Shown: positions 16,101 to 24,085, counted from the first letter of the stretch. The stretch is DNA of 25,388 bases from Bacteroidales bacterium UBA1205 (GCA_002309615.1 DBXT01000024.1:1-25388); one strand, 5' to 3'. Notes: a model not told the origin generated them from the sequence alone. Program-made: numbers and translations.

Positions 16101-17924
16101 ATGGAAGAAATAAAACGAGTATTTCAATATGCCAAGCCCTATAGCAAGAATATATACAAAGCTTTATTCTTCAATGTATTATATACATTCTTTTCCCTTT
16201 TTACTTTAGCAACCATCGTCCCTTTTGTATCGGTAATATTCGGACTTGCCGAGCCCATACACGTTCGACCGCCTTTTAATTTGTCTCCACAAACCATATT
16301 GGACACATTATCCTATTATATCAACACCATACAACATACCTACGGAATACAATGGAGTTTGGCATTCATGTCGGCTATGTTGATAATAGCCTCATTGTGT
16401 GCCAACGTAAGCAGATACCTCTACATGTATTTTATCACTCCCATTAATGCCAACACCGTACGCGACATGCGTAACGACATGTATAAAAAAGTGATGATAC
16501 TTCCATTGGCATTTTATGCCAAACAACACACAGGAGATATTATCACCCGTTTGAATGCCGACATGCAAGAAATAGACACGCTCATTAGACGCTCTATAGA
16601 AATATTGCTACAACAGCCTTTTGTGATAATCGTATTTTTAATTACACTATTTGTCATCAACCCGTGGTTATCGCTCATTTCACTGTTTTTAGTTCCGGCA
16701 GTAGGCTATGCGGCGGGAAAAATAAGCGTTAAAATCCGTCAAAAAGCAAAAAAAGGACAGGAAGAACTGAGTGTATTATCTTCATCCTACGAAGAAACCA
16801 TTTCGGGTATACGTATTATCAAAGGATTTCATGCCGAAAATTATTTTTCACAAAAATTCAATCAAATTAACCGGCACTACACTACCACTATCAACAAAAT
16901 GCTCCGCTATATGGAATTATCGGCACCGCTATCCGAAATTCTTACCATTACTGCCATGCTGATAGTGGTATTTATAGGCAGCACCTTAGTGCTCAAGCAC
17001 CAAGGTATTTCATCGGAAACTTTGATACTTTTTGCCTTGGTATTTGCTCGATTAATTCCACCCATACAAAGCACCATACGTGCATATAGTTATGTACAAA
17101 AAGGCATTATTTCCGCCAAACGTATATTTGAAGTGATGGACAGCGATGAAAAAATCATAGAAAAGAACAATGCATTAAGTATCAAACAATTTAAAGACAA
17201 GATAGTATTCTCTAATGTTCATTTCGGATACGAATCACAAGAAGTGCTTCACGATATTAATATCACCATTAACAAAGGGGACTCCATTGCATTGGTCGGT
17301 ATGTCCGGATGCGGGAAATCCACCATCATCAACCTATTGTTACGTTTATACGACACCACCGAAGGTAGTATATCCATAGACGGAAATAATATCAAAGATT
17401 ATGTTATTTCCGATGTTCGTTCCTTGTTCGGATTGGTATCACAAGATATTATCTTGTTTAACGACACTATAGCCAACAACATCAGTTTTGGCAATAGCCA
17501 TGCATGTAGAGAAGAAATTATCAATGCTGCAAAAATGGCCGATGCTCACCAATTTATTATGGATATGCCACAAGGATACGACACCCCTATAGGAGACAGG
17601 GGCATGAATCTTTCCGGAGGACAACGTCAACGTATCAGCATAGCGAGAGCCTTGCTTAGCAATCCTCCTATACTTCTGCTGGACGAAGCCACTTCTGCCC
17701 TTGACAGTCATTCAGAACAAATAGTACAAGCCACTTTGGATAAAATTATTGTTGACCACACAGCTGTTATCATTGCACACCGCCTTACCACCATACAAAA
17801 TGCTGATCATATCTTAGTGTTACAAGACGGAAAAATAATAGAAACAGGAACACATGCTTCGCTCATGCAACTCAACGGCGCATATAGCCAAATGGTAAAT
17901 GCACAAAATATCAACAATCAATAA
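16101..17924 (+). CDS. ABC exporter, MsbA-type (fused membrane and ATPase domains)
   Basis: This is an inner-membrane ABC half-transporter, expected to act as a homodimer exporting a lipid or other hydrophobic substrate; lipid A-core flipping (MsbA) is the nearest known role. Residues 1-330 form a type IV exporter membrane domain with about six hydrophobic segments. The C-terminal ATPase has Walker A GMSGCGKST (about 400), Q-loop VSQDIILF, signature LSGGQRQRIS (about 503), Walker B ILLLDEATSALD (about 521) and the switch His in IIAHRLTT (about 559). All key residues are present. It starts 4 nt after the outer-membrane protein gene, which suggests a shared envelope function. The substrate is not determined by sequence. 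Its stop is only 6 nt from the stop of the convergent ATPase gene. Confidence 0.93.
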   Translation: MEEIKRVFQYAKPYSKNIYKALFFNVLYTFFSLFTLATIVPFVSVIFGLAEPIHVRPPFNLSPQTILDTLSYYINTIQHTYGIQWSLAFMSAMLIIASLCANVSRYLYMYFITPINANTVRDMRNDMYKKVMILPLAFYAKQHTGDIITRLNADMQEIDTLIRRSIEILLQQPFVIIVFLITLFVINPWLSLISLFLVPAVGYAAGKISVKIRQKAKKGQEELSVLSSSYEETISGIRIIKGFHAENYFSQKFNQINRHYTTTINKMLRYMELSAPLSEILTITAMLIVVFIGSTLVLKHQGISSETLILFALVFARLIPPIQSTIRAYSYVQKGIISAKRIFEVMDSDEKIIEKNNALSIKQFKDKIVFSNVHFGYESQEVLHDINITINKGDSIALVGMSGCGKSTIINLLLRLYDTTEGSISIDGNNIKDYVISDVRSLFGLVSQDIILFNDTIANNISFGNSHACREEIINAAKMADAHQFIMDMPQGYDTPIGDRGMNLSGGQRQRISIARALLSNPPILLLDEATSALDSHSEQIVQATLDKIIVDHTAVIIAHRLTTIQNADHILVLQDGKIIETGTHASLMQLNGAYSQMVNAQNINNQ

Positions 17925-17930
17925 TGGATG

Positions 17931-18848
17931 TCAATTATTGCTGACACTCTGTATAAATATTTCCTCCATAGTGGGATATACCTCTTTAAATTCACATATC
18001 TGCATGTGCGGCAAAAGTTGCACTAACAACTGATTGCCTGTGTATTGACGAGGTAATTGCACGCTCAGCGTGTTATAATCACCATCATGATGCCTGCTTA
18101 CCACCTCCGCTCCTTGAGGCAATACGGAAGCTATATCTTCCACATTATCGGATATATATTTTATTTCAAATATGTTACGTTTGTAGGCTTGTTTAATATC
18201 TTTTAAACTGCCGTCCAATATTTTTTCCGATTTGTTAATTAAGGCAATATCATCACACAAAGCTTCTACCGAAGCCATATTATGGGTAGAAAAAATAATA
18301 CTGGCTCCTTTGTTTTTCAAATTCATCATCTCATCTTTCAACAAATTGGCATTCAAAGGATCAAAACCACTAAAAGGTTCATCAAATATTAAAAACTCGG
18401 GGTCATGAACTATGGTGACTATAAATTGTATCTTTTGTTGCATTCCTTTGGACAACTCTTCCACTTTTTTATTCCACCATGCCTCTATTTCAAATTTTTC
18501 AAACCAATAATGCAATCTTCTTTTTGCTTCATTCTTGTCCAAACCTTTAAGCATGGACAAATACATCGCCTGCTCCCCTACTTTCATTTTTCTGTACAAG
18601 CCTCTTTCTTCCGGCAGATAGCCTATTTTTGCGGTATGCTTCATGGTCATGGGTTCGCCCAAAAACCGCAATTGTCCTTCATCAGGGGCTGTTATTTGGT
18701 TAATGATACGGATGAGCGAAGTTTTTCCGGCACCGTTAGGTCCCAACAATCCGAACACACAACCTTGTTTTACTTGTATATTCACATGATTGAGCGCCAC
18801 ATAATCGCCATAGCTTTTACATACATTCTCTATTTCTAATATGTTCAT
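17931..18848 (-). CDS. ABC transporter ATP-binding protein (NatA/CcmA-like), no adjacent permease
   Basis: This cytoplasmic ATPase subunit of an ABC-2 type transporter powers a separately encoded permease. The 305-residue product has Walker A GPNGAGKT (36-43), signature LSKGMQQK (132-139), Walker B FLIFDE (152-157), D-loop region GFDPLN and switch His189. A C-terminal extension (about 220-305) resembles the DUF4162-type domain of NatA-like ATPases. In most Bacteroidota such an ATPase is followed directly by an ABC-2 permease gene. Here the next gene is the convergent exporter, 6 nt away, and the upstream neighbour is the dipeptidase lipoprotein (5-nt gap). The partner permease must lie outside the window. 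Confidence 0.93.
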   Translation of the reverse strand: MNILEIENVCKSYGDYVALNHVNIQVKQGCVFGLLGPNGAGKTSLIRIINQITAPDEGQLRFLGEPMTMKHTAKIGYLPEERGLYRKMKVGEQAMYLSMLKGLDKNEAKRRLHYWFEKFEIEAWWNKKVEELSKGMQQKIQFIVTIVHDPEFLIFDEPFSGFDPLNANLLKDEMMNLKNKGASIIFSTHNMASVEALCDDIALINKSEKILDGSLKDIKQAYKRNIFEIKYISDNVEDIASVLPQGAEVVSRHHDGDYNTLSVQLPRQYTGNQLLVQLLPHMQICEFKEVYPTMEEIFIQSVSNN

Positions 18849-18853
18849 TGCCG

Positions 18854-19591
18854 TTATTCTATCAGTTTATATTTAGCTTGTGCCTGCTGCAAAGTGCACG
18901 CATTAAAATGCCACCATTCCCTGCTTACGGTTCTAAAACCCGCTTTACGCATAATGCTACGCAACAATTGTCTGTTGTTATATTGTACTTGGGTGAGTTT
19001 ACCCTGTTGAAGCAATTTTTTTTCATTGTCTATATGTGCCACGGAATCAAATGTATCAAAACCGCAACCCATATCCAAAGCTTCTCCGTATGCATCCACA
19101 ATGGTAATATCCACAGCTGCCCCATAATTATGCAAGCCTTTTTTGTTAGGAGGCGATACATAATATCTTGCCACCGTATTTTTTACTTTATTCCACATTT
19201 TTTGCTGTACACTCAAAGGGCGGGCACCATCGTATATCAACAACATATAATCGGGATGTTGCTCGTGTAAATAAGTTTCCGCTTGTACTATCATTGCGGC
19301 AACATCTTTTTGAAAATAAGCATATTGGTCGGTTTCATACATCGGCTCTCCCATGAAGTTTTCGGAGGTACCATATGGTAAGCACACCTTGATATTCGGA
19401 GATAAGGTTTGTATTTCCACCAAGCCGGCCTGCTCCATGCGTGAGCAATAATCCGGTTTAGCAGCCACCGTTTGGACAGCCTCAATTTCTTGTTTATCTG
19501 TCGCCACTACCGACACCGTGGACGTTTTGCGGGCGGTACAAGCTACAAATAAAACACTTGCTATTATGCCTATACTATACTTTATCGCCAT
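18854..19591 (-). CDS. VanX/DdpX-like D-Ala-D-Ala dipeptidase, probable lipoprotein
   Basis: This is a zinc-dependent dipeptidase of MEROPS M15D, predicted to split D-Ala-D-Ala. The catalytic set is complete: Arg124 in YDGARP, zinc ligands His154 and Asp161 in LHNYGAAVD, catalytic Glu225 and zinc ligand His228 in REWWHF. The H-to-D and E-to-H spacings equal those of VanX (7 and 3). The N-terminus ASVLFVAC gives a slightly loose lipobox with Cys18, so it is probably anchored in the periplasm, unlike cytoplasmic VanX. The ATG overlaps the last 10 nt of the nucleotidyltransferase gene, which implies translational coupling. No vanA/vanH ligase or dehydrogenase is nearby, so a role in peptidoglycan turnover is more likely than glycopeptide resistance. 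Confidence 0.92.
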   Translation of the reverse strand: MAIKYSIGIIASVLFVACTARKTSTVSVVATDKQEIEAVQTVAAKPDYCSRMEQAGLVEIQTLSPNIKVCLPYGTSENFMGEPMYETDQYAYFQKDVAAMIVQAETYLHEQHPDYMLLIYDGARPLSVQQKMWNKVKNTVARYYVSPPNKKGLHNYGAAVDITIVDAYGEALDMGCGFDTFDSVAHIDNEKKLLQQGKLTQVQYNNRQLLRSIMRKAGFRTVSREWWHFNACTLQQAQAKYKLIE

Positions 19592-20493
19592 AAAGGAGAA
19601 GGATATATCTTGGCTTTGGACATCTCTTTTAATTTTTCTTGTACATATTCTCTGTCCTCTCTATAAGTTACTCCATACCACTGAGCATCAGAGCTGAGCA
19701 CTTTTACATGTGCCTTGCCTGTTTTGATAAGCGTATCTACAACAAAAGGAATGTAAAATTCTGATTTAACATTTTGAATATTTGCCGTAAGAAAAGCAGT
19801 AAACATGGTTTGTAAATGTTCAAACACGGATGGATGAAAACACCAAAAATTCATAGACACCAAAGTATCGGCATCCATTATTTCTACATTGCCGTCATCG
19901 CCTATGTTGACTATATTACCATCTTGATATTGCAAGCGCGTATGTTCTTCAACATTCACCAGATGTTGATTTGCATCCACACAACACACACCGCGAGACA
20001 CAGCCCCGTTTTCCGACAAGGTTTTATTCAATTGATATGCTACCATGGCATAACTTCCCGTATCTTGCATAGACAGTTGACGCAAATAATCCATAGACAC
20101 ACGAAAAGCATCCTTTCCATAAAAATCATCCCCATTGATAACGGTAAAAAATCCGTCAATTTTATCTTTTGCCATCAATATAGCATGTCCTGTACCCCAT
20201 GGCTTTACTCTTTCTGCCGGCAAGGTGAAGCCTGAAGGAATATTTTCTAATTCTTGTAATACATAATCTACTTGAATACGTCCTTCGTATTTATCGGCAA
20301 TACATTCTTTAAAATCTTGCTCTATACTTTTCCGTATTACAAACACTACTCTATTATACCCCGCTTCAATGGCATCATAGATAGAATAATCAATAATGGT
20401 TTCGCCACATGGCCCCAACTTATCTATTTGTTTTACCCCGCCATAACGGCTACCCATGCCTGCGGCTAATACCAACAAACTAAAATCACTCAT
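19582..20493 (-). CDS. Nucleotidyltransferase (sugar-1-phosphate type, NTP_transferase family)
   Basis: This cytoplasmic enzyme is predicted to form an NDP-sugar from NTP and a sugar phosphate. The 303-residue GT-A-like fold opens with LAAGMGSRYGGVKQID (9-24), the nucleotide-binding loop, and has the metal-site motif INGDDFYG (about 139-146). The YGGVKQ variant is typical of a Bacteroidota clade of unknown sugar specificity, in which some members sit beside an AmgK-like kinase. Here the partner is a D-Ala-D-Ala dipeptidase, which makes a cell-wall recycling role (MurU-like) a reasonable but unproven guess. It is the first gene of the minus-strand trio and has its own promoter candidate. Confidence 0.9.
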   Translation of the reverse strand: MSDFSLLVLAAGMGSRYGGVKQIDKLGPCGETIIDYSIYDAIEAGYNRVVFVIRKSIEQDFKECIADKYEGRIQVDYVLQELENIPSGFTLPAERVKPWGTGHAILMAKDKIDGFFTVINGDDFYGKDAFRVSMDYLRQLSMQDTGSYAMVAYQLNKTLSENGAVSRGVCCVDANQHLVNVEEHTRLQYQDGNIVNIGDDGNVEIMDADTLVSMNFWCFHPSVFEHLQTMFTAFLTANIQNVKSEFYIPFVVDTLIKTGKAHVKVLSSDAQWYGVTYREDREYVQEKLKEMSKAKIYPSPLWR

Positions 20494-20510
20494 AATTTTT
20501 ATTTATTAAA

Positions 20511-20574
20511 TTGCAAAGGTAACATTTTTATTGTTAAACGAAAGATATAGCATAAAAAAATGCTACCTTTGCAA
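20511..20574. promoter_or_regulatory. Inverted-repeat divergent promoter pair
   Basis: Two 19-nt arms (20511-20529 and 20556-20574) are inverted copies matching at 18 of 19 positions, separated by 26 nt. Each arm contains a TACCTTTG -7 element followed by CAA: one on the minus strand (20514-20521, 21 nt before the nucleotidyltransferase ATG) and one on the plus strand (20564-20571, 24 nt before the small secreted protein ATG). The two genes are thus probably fired back to back with very short leaders. Confidence 0.7.
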
Positions 20575-20594
20575 AGTACAAAAAAAATAACAAT

Positions 20595-21104
20595 ATGAAC
20601 ACAAGAAACATCGGGATAATATTATTATCTATCTTATTTTCAACATATAGTATCAATGCTCAAGATGTTGTAAAACCCATATCGACAGCCAAACCGGTAA
20701 AAAAAACTTCCGTTATGGCTGGTCCTCCCACTATAGTGTACAAAGTGGCAAAAAAATATTTAGATAAAGTCCCCATCACCCTCAACGAAGAGAAAACTTG
20801 TATAGTATCCTATCCTGACCCTAAAGATATCAACGAAGACCAAATGCCTACCCCTCTTAAAAAAGGCTATTATTTAGACAATAGAGGCATAGGTCCCAAT
20901 ACTGTATTTTTATCCCTTACCTATAAAGAATATGCTTCGTTAAAATCGGCACCTGATGCTGACCAATTCAGCAAACTCATCATGGGAAAAAATCCTATTA
21001 AATCCATGTATGACTGCGGAAACAGATTTAAATTCAAAAATCTTATAGAAGAACTCAACACCATTATAGACAACAAATTTGTCAATTGTAAGAAATTAAA
21101 ATAA
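20595..21104 (+). CDS. Small secreted protein of unknown function (169 residues)
   Basis: I do not recognise the family. A signal peptide covers 1-22 (GIILLSILFSTYSINA before Gln23). The mature part begins with a lysine/proline-rich stretch (about 26-45). A domain with FLSLTYKEYASLKSAPDADQ follows, and then a C-terminal helix LIEELNTIIDNKF. Two Cys late in the protein (CGNRF and NCKKLK) could form a disulfide in the periplasm. There is no lipobox or T9SS tail. It is a single-gene unit between the divergent promoter and a strong terminator. Confidence 0.8.
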   Translation: MNTRNIGIILLSILFSTYSINAQDVVKPISTAKPVKKTSVMAGPPTIVYKVAKKYLDKVPITLNEEKTCIVSYPDPKDINEDQMPTPLKKGYYLDNRGIGPNTVFLSLTYKEYASLKSAPDADQFSKLIMGKNPIKSMYDCGNRFKFKNLIEELNTIIDNKFVNCKKLK

Positions 21105-21125
21105 AAACCAAAAAGTTTTATTCAT

Positions 21126-21170
21126 AAAGTGTTTGCTTTTCATCATGGTGAGCGGCAAACACTTTTTTTT
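21126..21170 (+). terminator. Intrinsic terminator after the 169-residue protein
   Basis: An 11-bp perfect stem (AAAGTGTTTGC at 21126-21136 with GCAAACACTTT at 21155-21165) encloses an 18-nt loop and runs into a T tract ending at 21170. It starts 22 nt after the stop codon. It separates this gene from the paralogous array. The remaining gap to 21433 contains no gene I can support. Confidence 0.88.
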
Positions 21171-21345
21171 GTAGCAACATTCAGCCATTACTTTCAGAAA
21201 AAAAAAACGCAAAATGCTCTGCAACGGTAACAATGCCCTGTTCCATACTTTTATAGATTTATCTTGGTTGAATACAACTACTTTTATCATGTATTTTTTT
21301 CTAAAAAAAAGTGCAAATAAGTAAGCAAGGCTTGGTAAAAAATGG

Positions 21346-21353
21346 TATATTTG
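21346..21353 (+). promoter_or_regulatory. Candidate promoter for the FISUMP-like gene array
   Basis: TATATTTG followed by CATT fits the Bacteroidota -7 element. It lies 80 nt before the first array gene, giving a leader of about 70 nt, longer than the others in this window. No matching -33 element at normal spacing is evident. The gaps between the first three array genes (24 and 29 nt) suggest that it may drive them all. Confidence 0.55.
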
Positions 21354-21433
21354 CATTTTATTAAATAAATTATCTTGCCCATATTTAGAAAAAACAAAGA
21401 CATTAGAGATTTTAACAAATAAATACAATCACC

Positions 21434-22927
21434 ATGAAGAATAGTATAAAAATAATGGCAGCATGTTGCCTGATGATGGCTCAAACAGCCTTTTCGCAGA
21501 ATATCAATCTAACATTTAAAGGTGAAGACACCGATGGAAAATATGTGCAGATGGATTCTGTAAGAATTGAAAACATTAGTCGTAACTGGACAGAAACGCT
21601 TATTTATCCCGATACGGTGTTAACGCTTGTTGATGAAACGGGTGTAAGCGAAGTGGAAAGTAATTCTTTAAAATGCCTTTCCTATCCCAATCCTTGTAAT
21701 GGTAGAACCAACGTTATACTAAGCATGGAACAGGAAGAGGCAGTTACTTTGCAGGTGTATAATCTGGCAGGGCAACAAATGATGGAAAAACGAGTACGAG
21801 TGGCGGCAGGTGAAAACCATTTTGAAATCAGTCTTGATCGTCCGCAGGTTTATTTTTTAGTGACTCATACTGCTCAAGGTCAGTTGGTGCAGAAATTGAT
21901 CAATACAGGCATTTCCGCCGGCAATAGCATTACCTATATCGGGAGTCAAGAGATAGGATCCGCTAAAACACAAAAATTGCTTTCTTCAAAGCCATTCCGG
22001 TCCGGTGATGTTTTAAAAATGACTGCTTATGCCACTCTTCACAATACACTTGTTGTCAGCAAAGAGATACAACAGTCACAAACAGAAAGTGAGGCCTTGA
22101 CTATGGTTTTTGCCTTGCCATTGTTTTCTGTTGCTTACGACAAGCAGGTGGTTTTTTCTCCCGGTAACTTACAATGGAGTGCCAACAATGGAGGCAACAC
22201 CGCCACCACCCATGCTGTAGCAGGCAACGGTACGGCGGCAGGAACATGGCGTTTTGCTCCTAATCAGTGGGATACTATATGCTTTAACAATAAATTGGTT
22301 TCACCTACCTATACCGGTTGGATAGACTTGTTTGGTTGGGGCACCAGCGGATATAATAATAAATATCCCTATATGAACAGCACCAGCAATGCAGACTATG
22401 GATATGGAAGCAATCACATTGCCGGTACTAATTATGATTGGGGTGTGTATAATGCTATTTTTAATCCTAAAACACAAACAACCGATGCTCCGGGCACATG
22501 GCGTGGCTTGACAGAACGTGAATGGGTTTATTTGGTGAATAGCCGTAATACTCCCTCCGGAATACGTTATGCCAAAGCCGTTGTAGGAGACGTTAACGGC
22601 TTAATTATTGTTCCTGACAATTGGAGCAATACTATATATGCATTGGATAGTACCAATATAAAAACCGCGACATGCATGTCTAATATTATCAATGCTACAG
22701 ATTGGACAAAGATGGAGACAGCAGGTTGCGTTTTTCTTCCTACTGCCGGTTTCCGTGACGGGAATTTTCTTTATAATGCCGGTTCATACGGTTATTATTG
22801 GTCAACTACCTACATCAATACAGACGTTGCCTATTACCTAAGCTTCGGGTCGACCATGTTAAATCCTTCAGGCAACAACTATCACTATGCAGGACACTCT
22901 GTCCGTCTGGTTAAGGATGTGGAATAA
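21434..22927 (+). CDS. Secreted protein with internal T9SS-tail-like domain and C-terminal FISUMP/DUF1566-like domain
   Basis: This 497-residue protein is first in the paralogous array. The signal peptide ends AFS at 21 with Gln22 next. An N-terminal beta region (22-70, LTFKGEDTDGKYVQMDSVRI) leads to a stretch at 79-158 that looks like a type A T9SS sorting domain. It has SYPNPCNG, LQVYNLAGQQMMEKR and VYFLVTH, but it sits in the interior. Residues 231-497 form a domain like TIGR02145/DUF1566 (C-type-lectin or FGE-like fold): WRFAPNQWDT, TGWIDLFGWGTSGY, a T-x-x-E-W helix, IIVPDNW, GCVFLPTAG, YYWSTT and the closing SVRLVKDVE. No function is established for this domain; surface binding is the usual guess. 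Residues 444-488 are hypervariable relative to the paralogs. Confidence 0.88.
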   Translation: MKNSIKIMAACCLMMAQTAFSQNINLTFKGEDTDGKYVQMDSVRIENISRNWTETLIYPDTVLTLVDETGVSEVESNSLKCLSYPNPCNGRTNVILSMEQEEAVTLQVYNLAGQQMMEKRVRVAAGENHFEISLDRPQVYFLVTHTAQGQLVQKLINTGISAGNSITYIGSQEIGSAKTQKLLSSKPFRSGDVLKMTAYATLHNTLVVSKEIQQSQTESEALTMVFALPLFSVAYDKQVVFSPGNLQWSANNGGNTATTHAVAGNGTAAGTWRFAPNQWDTICFNNKLVSPTYTGWIDLFGWGTSGYNNKYPYMNSTSNADYGYGSNHIAGTNYDWGVYNAIFNPKTQTTDAPGTWRGLTEREWVYLVNSRNTPSGIRYAKAVVGDVNGLIIVPDNWSNTIYALDSTNIKTATCMSNIINATDWTKMETAGCVFLPTAGFRDGNFLYNAGSYGYYWSTTYINTDVAYYLSFGSTMLNPSGNNYHYAGHSVRLVKDVE

Positions 22928-23047
22928 AATTAGATAAAATAATAAAATATTATGAATAAAATATTTCACACAAGAATTTTAACCATTTTGACAATGGTTT
23001 TAGGAGTTTTGTTATTGAACTCCTGCCAAAAAGAGTACACCATTACA
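22925..23047 (+). repeat. Direct repeat, copy 1: spacer plus lipoprotein signal region
   Basis: The stretch from the stop codon of the preceding gene through codon 32 of this lipoprotein recurs at 24083-24210. The first 22 nt are identical in both copies. After a short divergent part, the first 96 coding nt match at 90 positions by hand count. This points to recent tandem duplication or gene conversion. Confidence 0.85.
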
Positions 23048-24085
23048 GCAACATCCAACGATGCGAGTATGGGAACTGTTGCCGGTAGTGGCGTATATAA
23101 AAAAGGTACCATTGTACAATTGGCTGCCATGCCGGCAAGCGGCTATCAATTTGCAAAATGGGACGATGGCAATACAGACAATCCTCGTTCTATTACCGTA
23201 GAGAAAAATGCCACCTATACGGCTATTTTTGTTGCTGAAGGCGGTGGCGGTGGTGAAGAACCGACAGGTCCGGCAGTTTTCTCTGTATCGGCAACACAAA
23301 AGGTCTTATTTGCTCCCGGCAACCTGCAATGGAGTGCTACCAATGGCGGAAACACTTCCACTACTCATGTTGTGGCAGACGGTACGGCGGAAGGAACATG
23401 GCGTTTTGCCCCCAACCAATGGGATACCATTGGTGCTGACAATGAAAACATTTCAGCTACCTATACCGGTTGGATAGATTTGTTCGGCTGGGGTACCAGC
23501 GGATATGATAATAAGTATCCATATTTGACTAATACTAACGATGCGGCTTACGGCAATGGAGAAAATGATATAACAGGAACCAATTATGATTGGGGTGTTT
23601 ACAATGCCATATACAATTCCACAACCAATACAACCGATGCTCCGGGAACATGGCGTACCCTCACCAAAGAGGAATGGGAATATTTGTTAAATACTCGGTC
23701 TACCGAATCCGGCATACGTTATGCCAAAGCAATAGTGCATGGAGTGAAAGGCTTAATTATTGTCAAAGACAATTGGAACAACTCCATATATACATTAGAT
23801 AGTACCAATATCTACAATGCAACATGTGCTTCCAATATAATCAGCACTACCGATTGGGCTAAAATGGAGACTGCAGGTTGTGTTTTCCTGCCTGCTGCCG
23901 GCAGTCGTGCAGGACACTTGGTTCATTATGTCGGTTCTACGGGACAATATCCTTCAACTACGCACGAAAGTAGCAATCATGCGTATATTTTAACCATAAA
24001 TTCAGGCTATCTCGGAATTGATGCGGGCTATGGTTACGGTCGATACGTTGGTAGGTCTGTCCGCCTTGTAAGAGATGTGGAGTAA
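22952..24085 (+). CDS. Surface lipoprotein with InlB-type repeat and FISUMP/DUF1566-like domain (array member 2)
   Basis: This is a 377-residue predicted lipoprotein. The lipobox LLNSC gives Cys25, followed by Q-K-E, which resembles the Bacteroidota lipoprotein export signal for surface display. Residues 28-94 form an InlB B-like/bacterial repeat unit (ITATSNDASMGTVAGSG, YQFAKWDDGNTDNPRSITV, ATYTAIF). A Gly/Glu-rich linker follows (about 95-107). Residues 108-377 form the array's shared FISUMP-like domain ending SVRLVRDVE. The segment 322-368 is hypervariable and reads QYPSTT where members 1 and 3 have YYWSTT and RYWSAS, so a usually conserved Trp is replaced by Pro. It starts 24 nt after member 1 and is probably in the same transcript. 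Confidence 0.88.
   Translation: MNKIFHTRILTILTMVLGVLLLNSCQKEYTITATSNDASMGTVAGSGVYKKGTIVQLAAMPASGYQFAKWDDGNTDNPRSITVEKNATYTAIFVAEGGGGGEEPTGPAVFSVSATQKVLFAPGNLQWSATNGGNTSTTHVVADGTAEGTWRFAPNQWDTIGADNENISATYTGWIDLFGWGTSGYDNKYPYLTNTNDAAYGNGENDITGTNYDWGVYNAIYNSTTNTTDAPGTWRTLTKEEWEYLLNTRSTESGIRYAKAIVHGVKGLIIVKDNWNNSIYTLDSTNIYNATCASNIISTTDWAKMETAGCVFLPAAGSRAGHLVHYVGSTGQYPSTTHESSNHAYILTINSGYLGIDAGYGYGRYVGRSVRLVRDVE

Noticed and set aside
18405..18839. 144-codon plus-strand frame opposite the ABC ATPase
   Set aside because: It is fully antisense to a gene with intact Walker and signature motifs, and its Phe/Leu/His-rich composition is typical of a shadow frame.
18854..19591. Glycopeptide-resistance (van) cluster
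   Set aside because: Only a VanX-like dipeptidase is present. There is no D-Ala-D-Lac ligase, VanH-like dehydrogenase or VanRS pair nearby, and the enzyme is a predicted lipoprotein rather than cytoplasmic.
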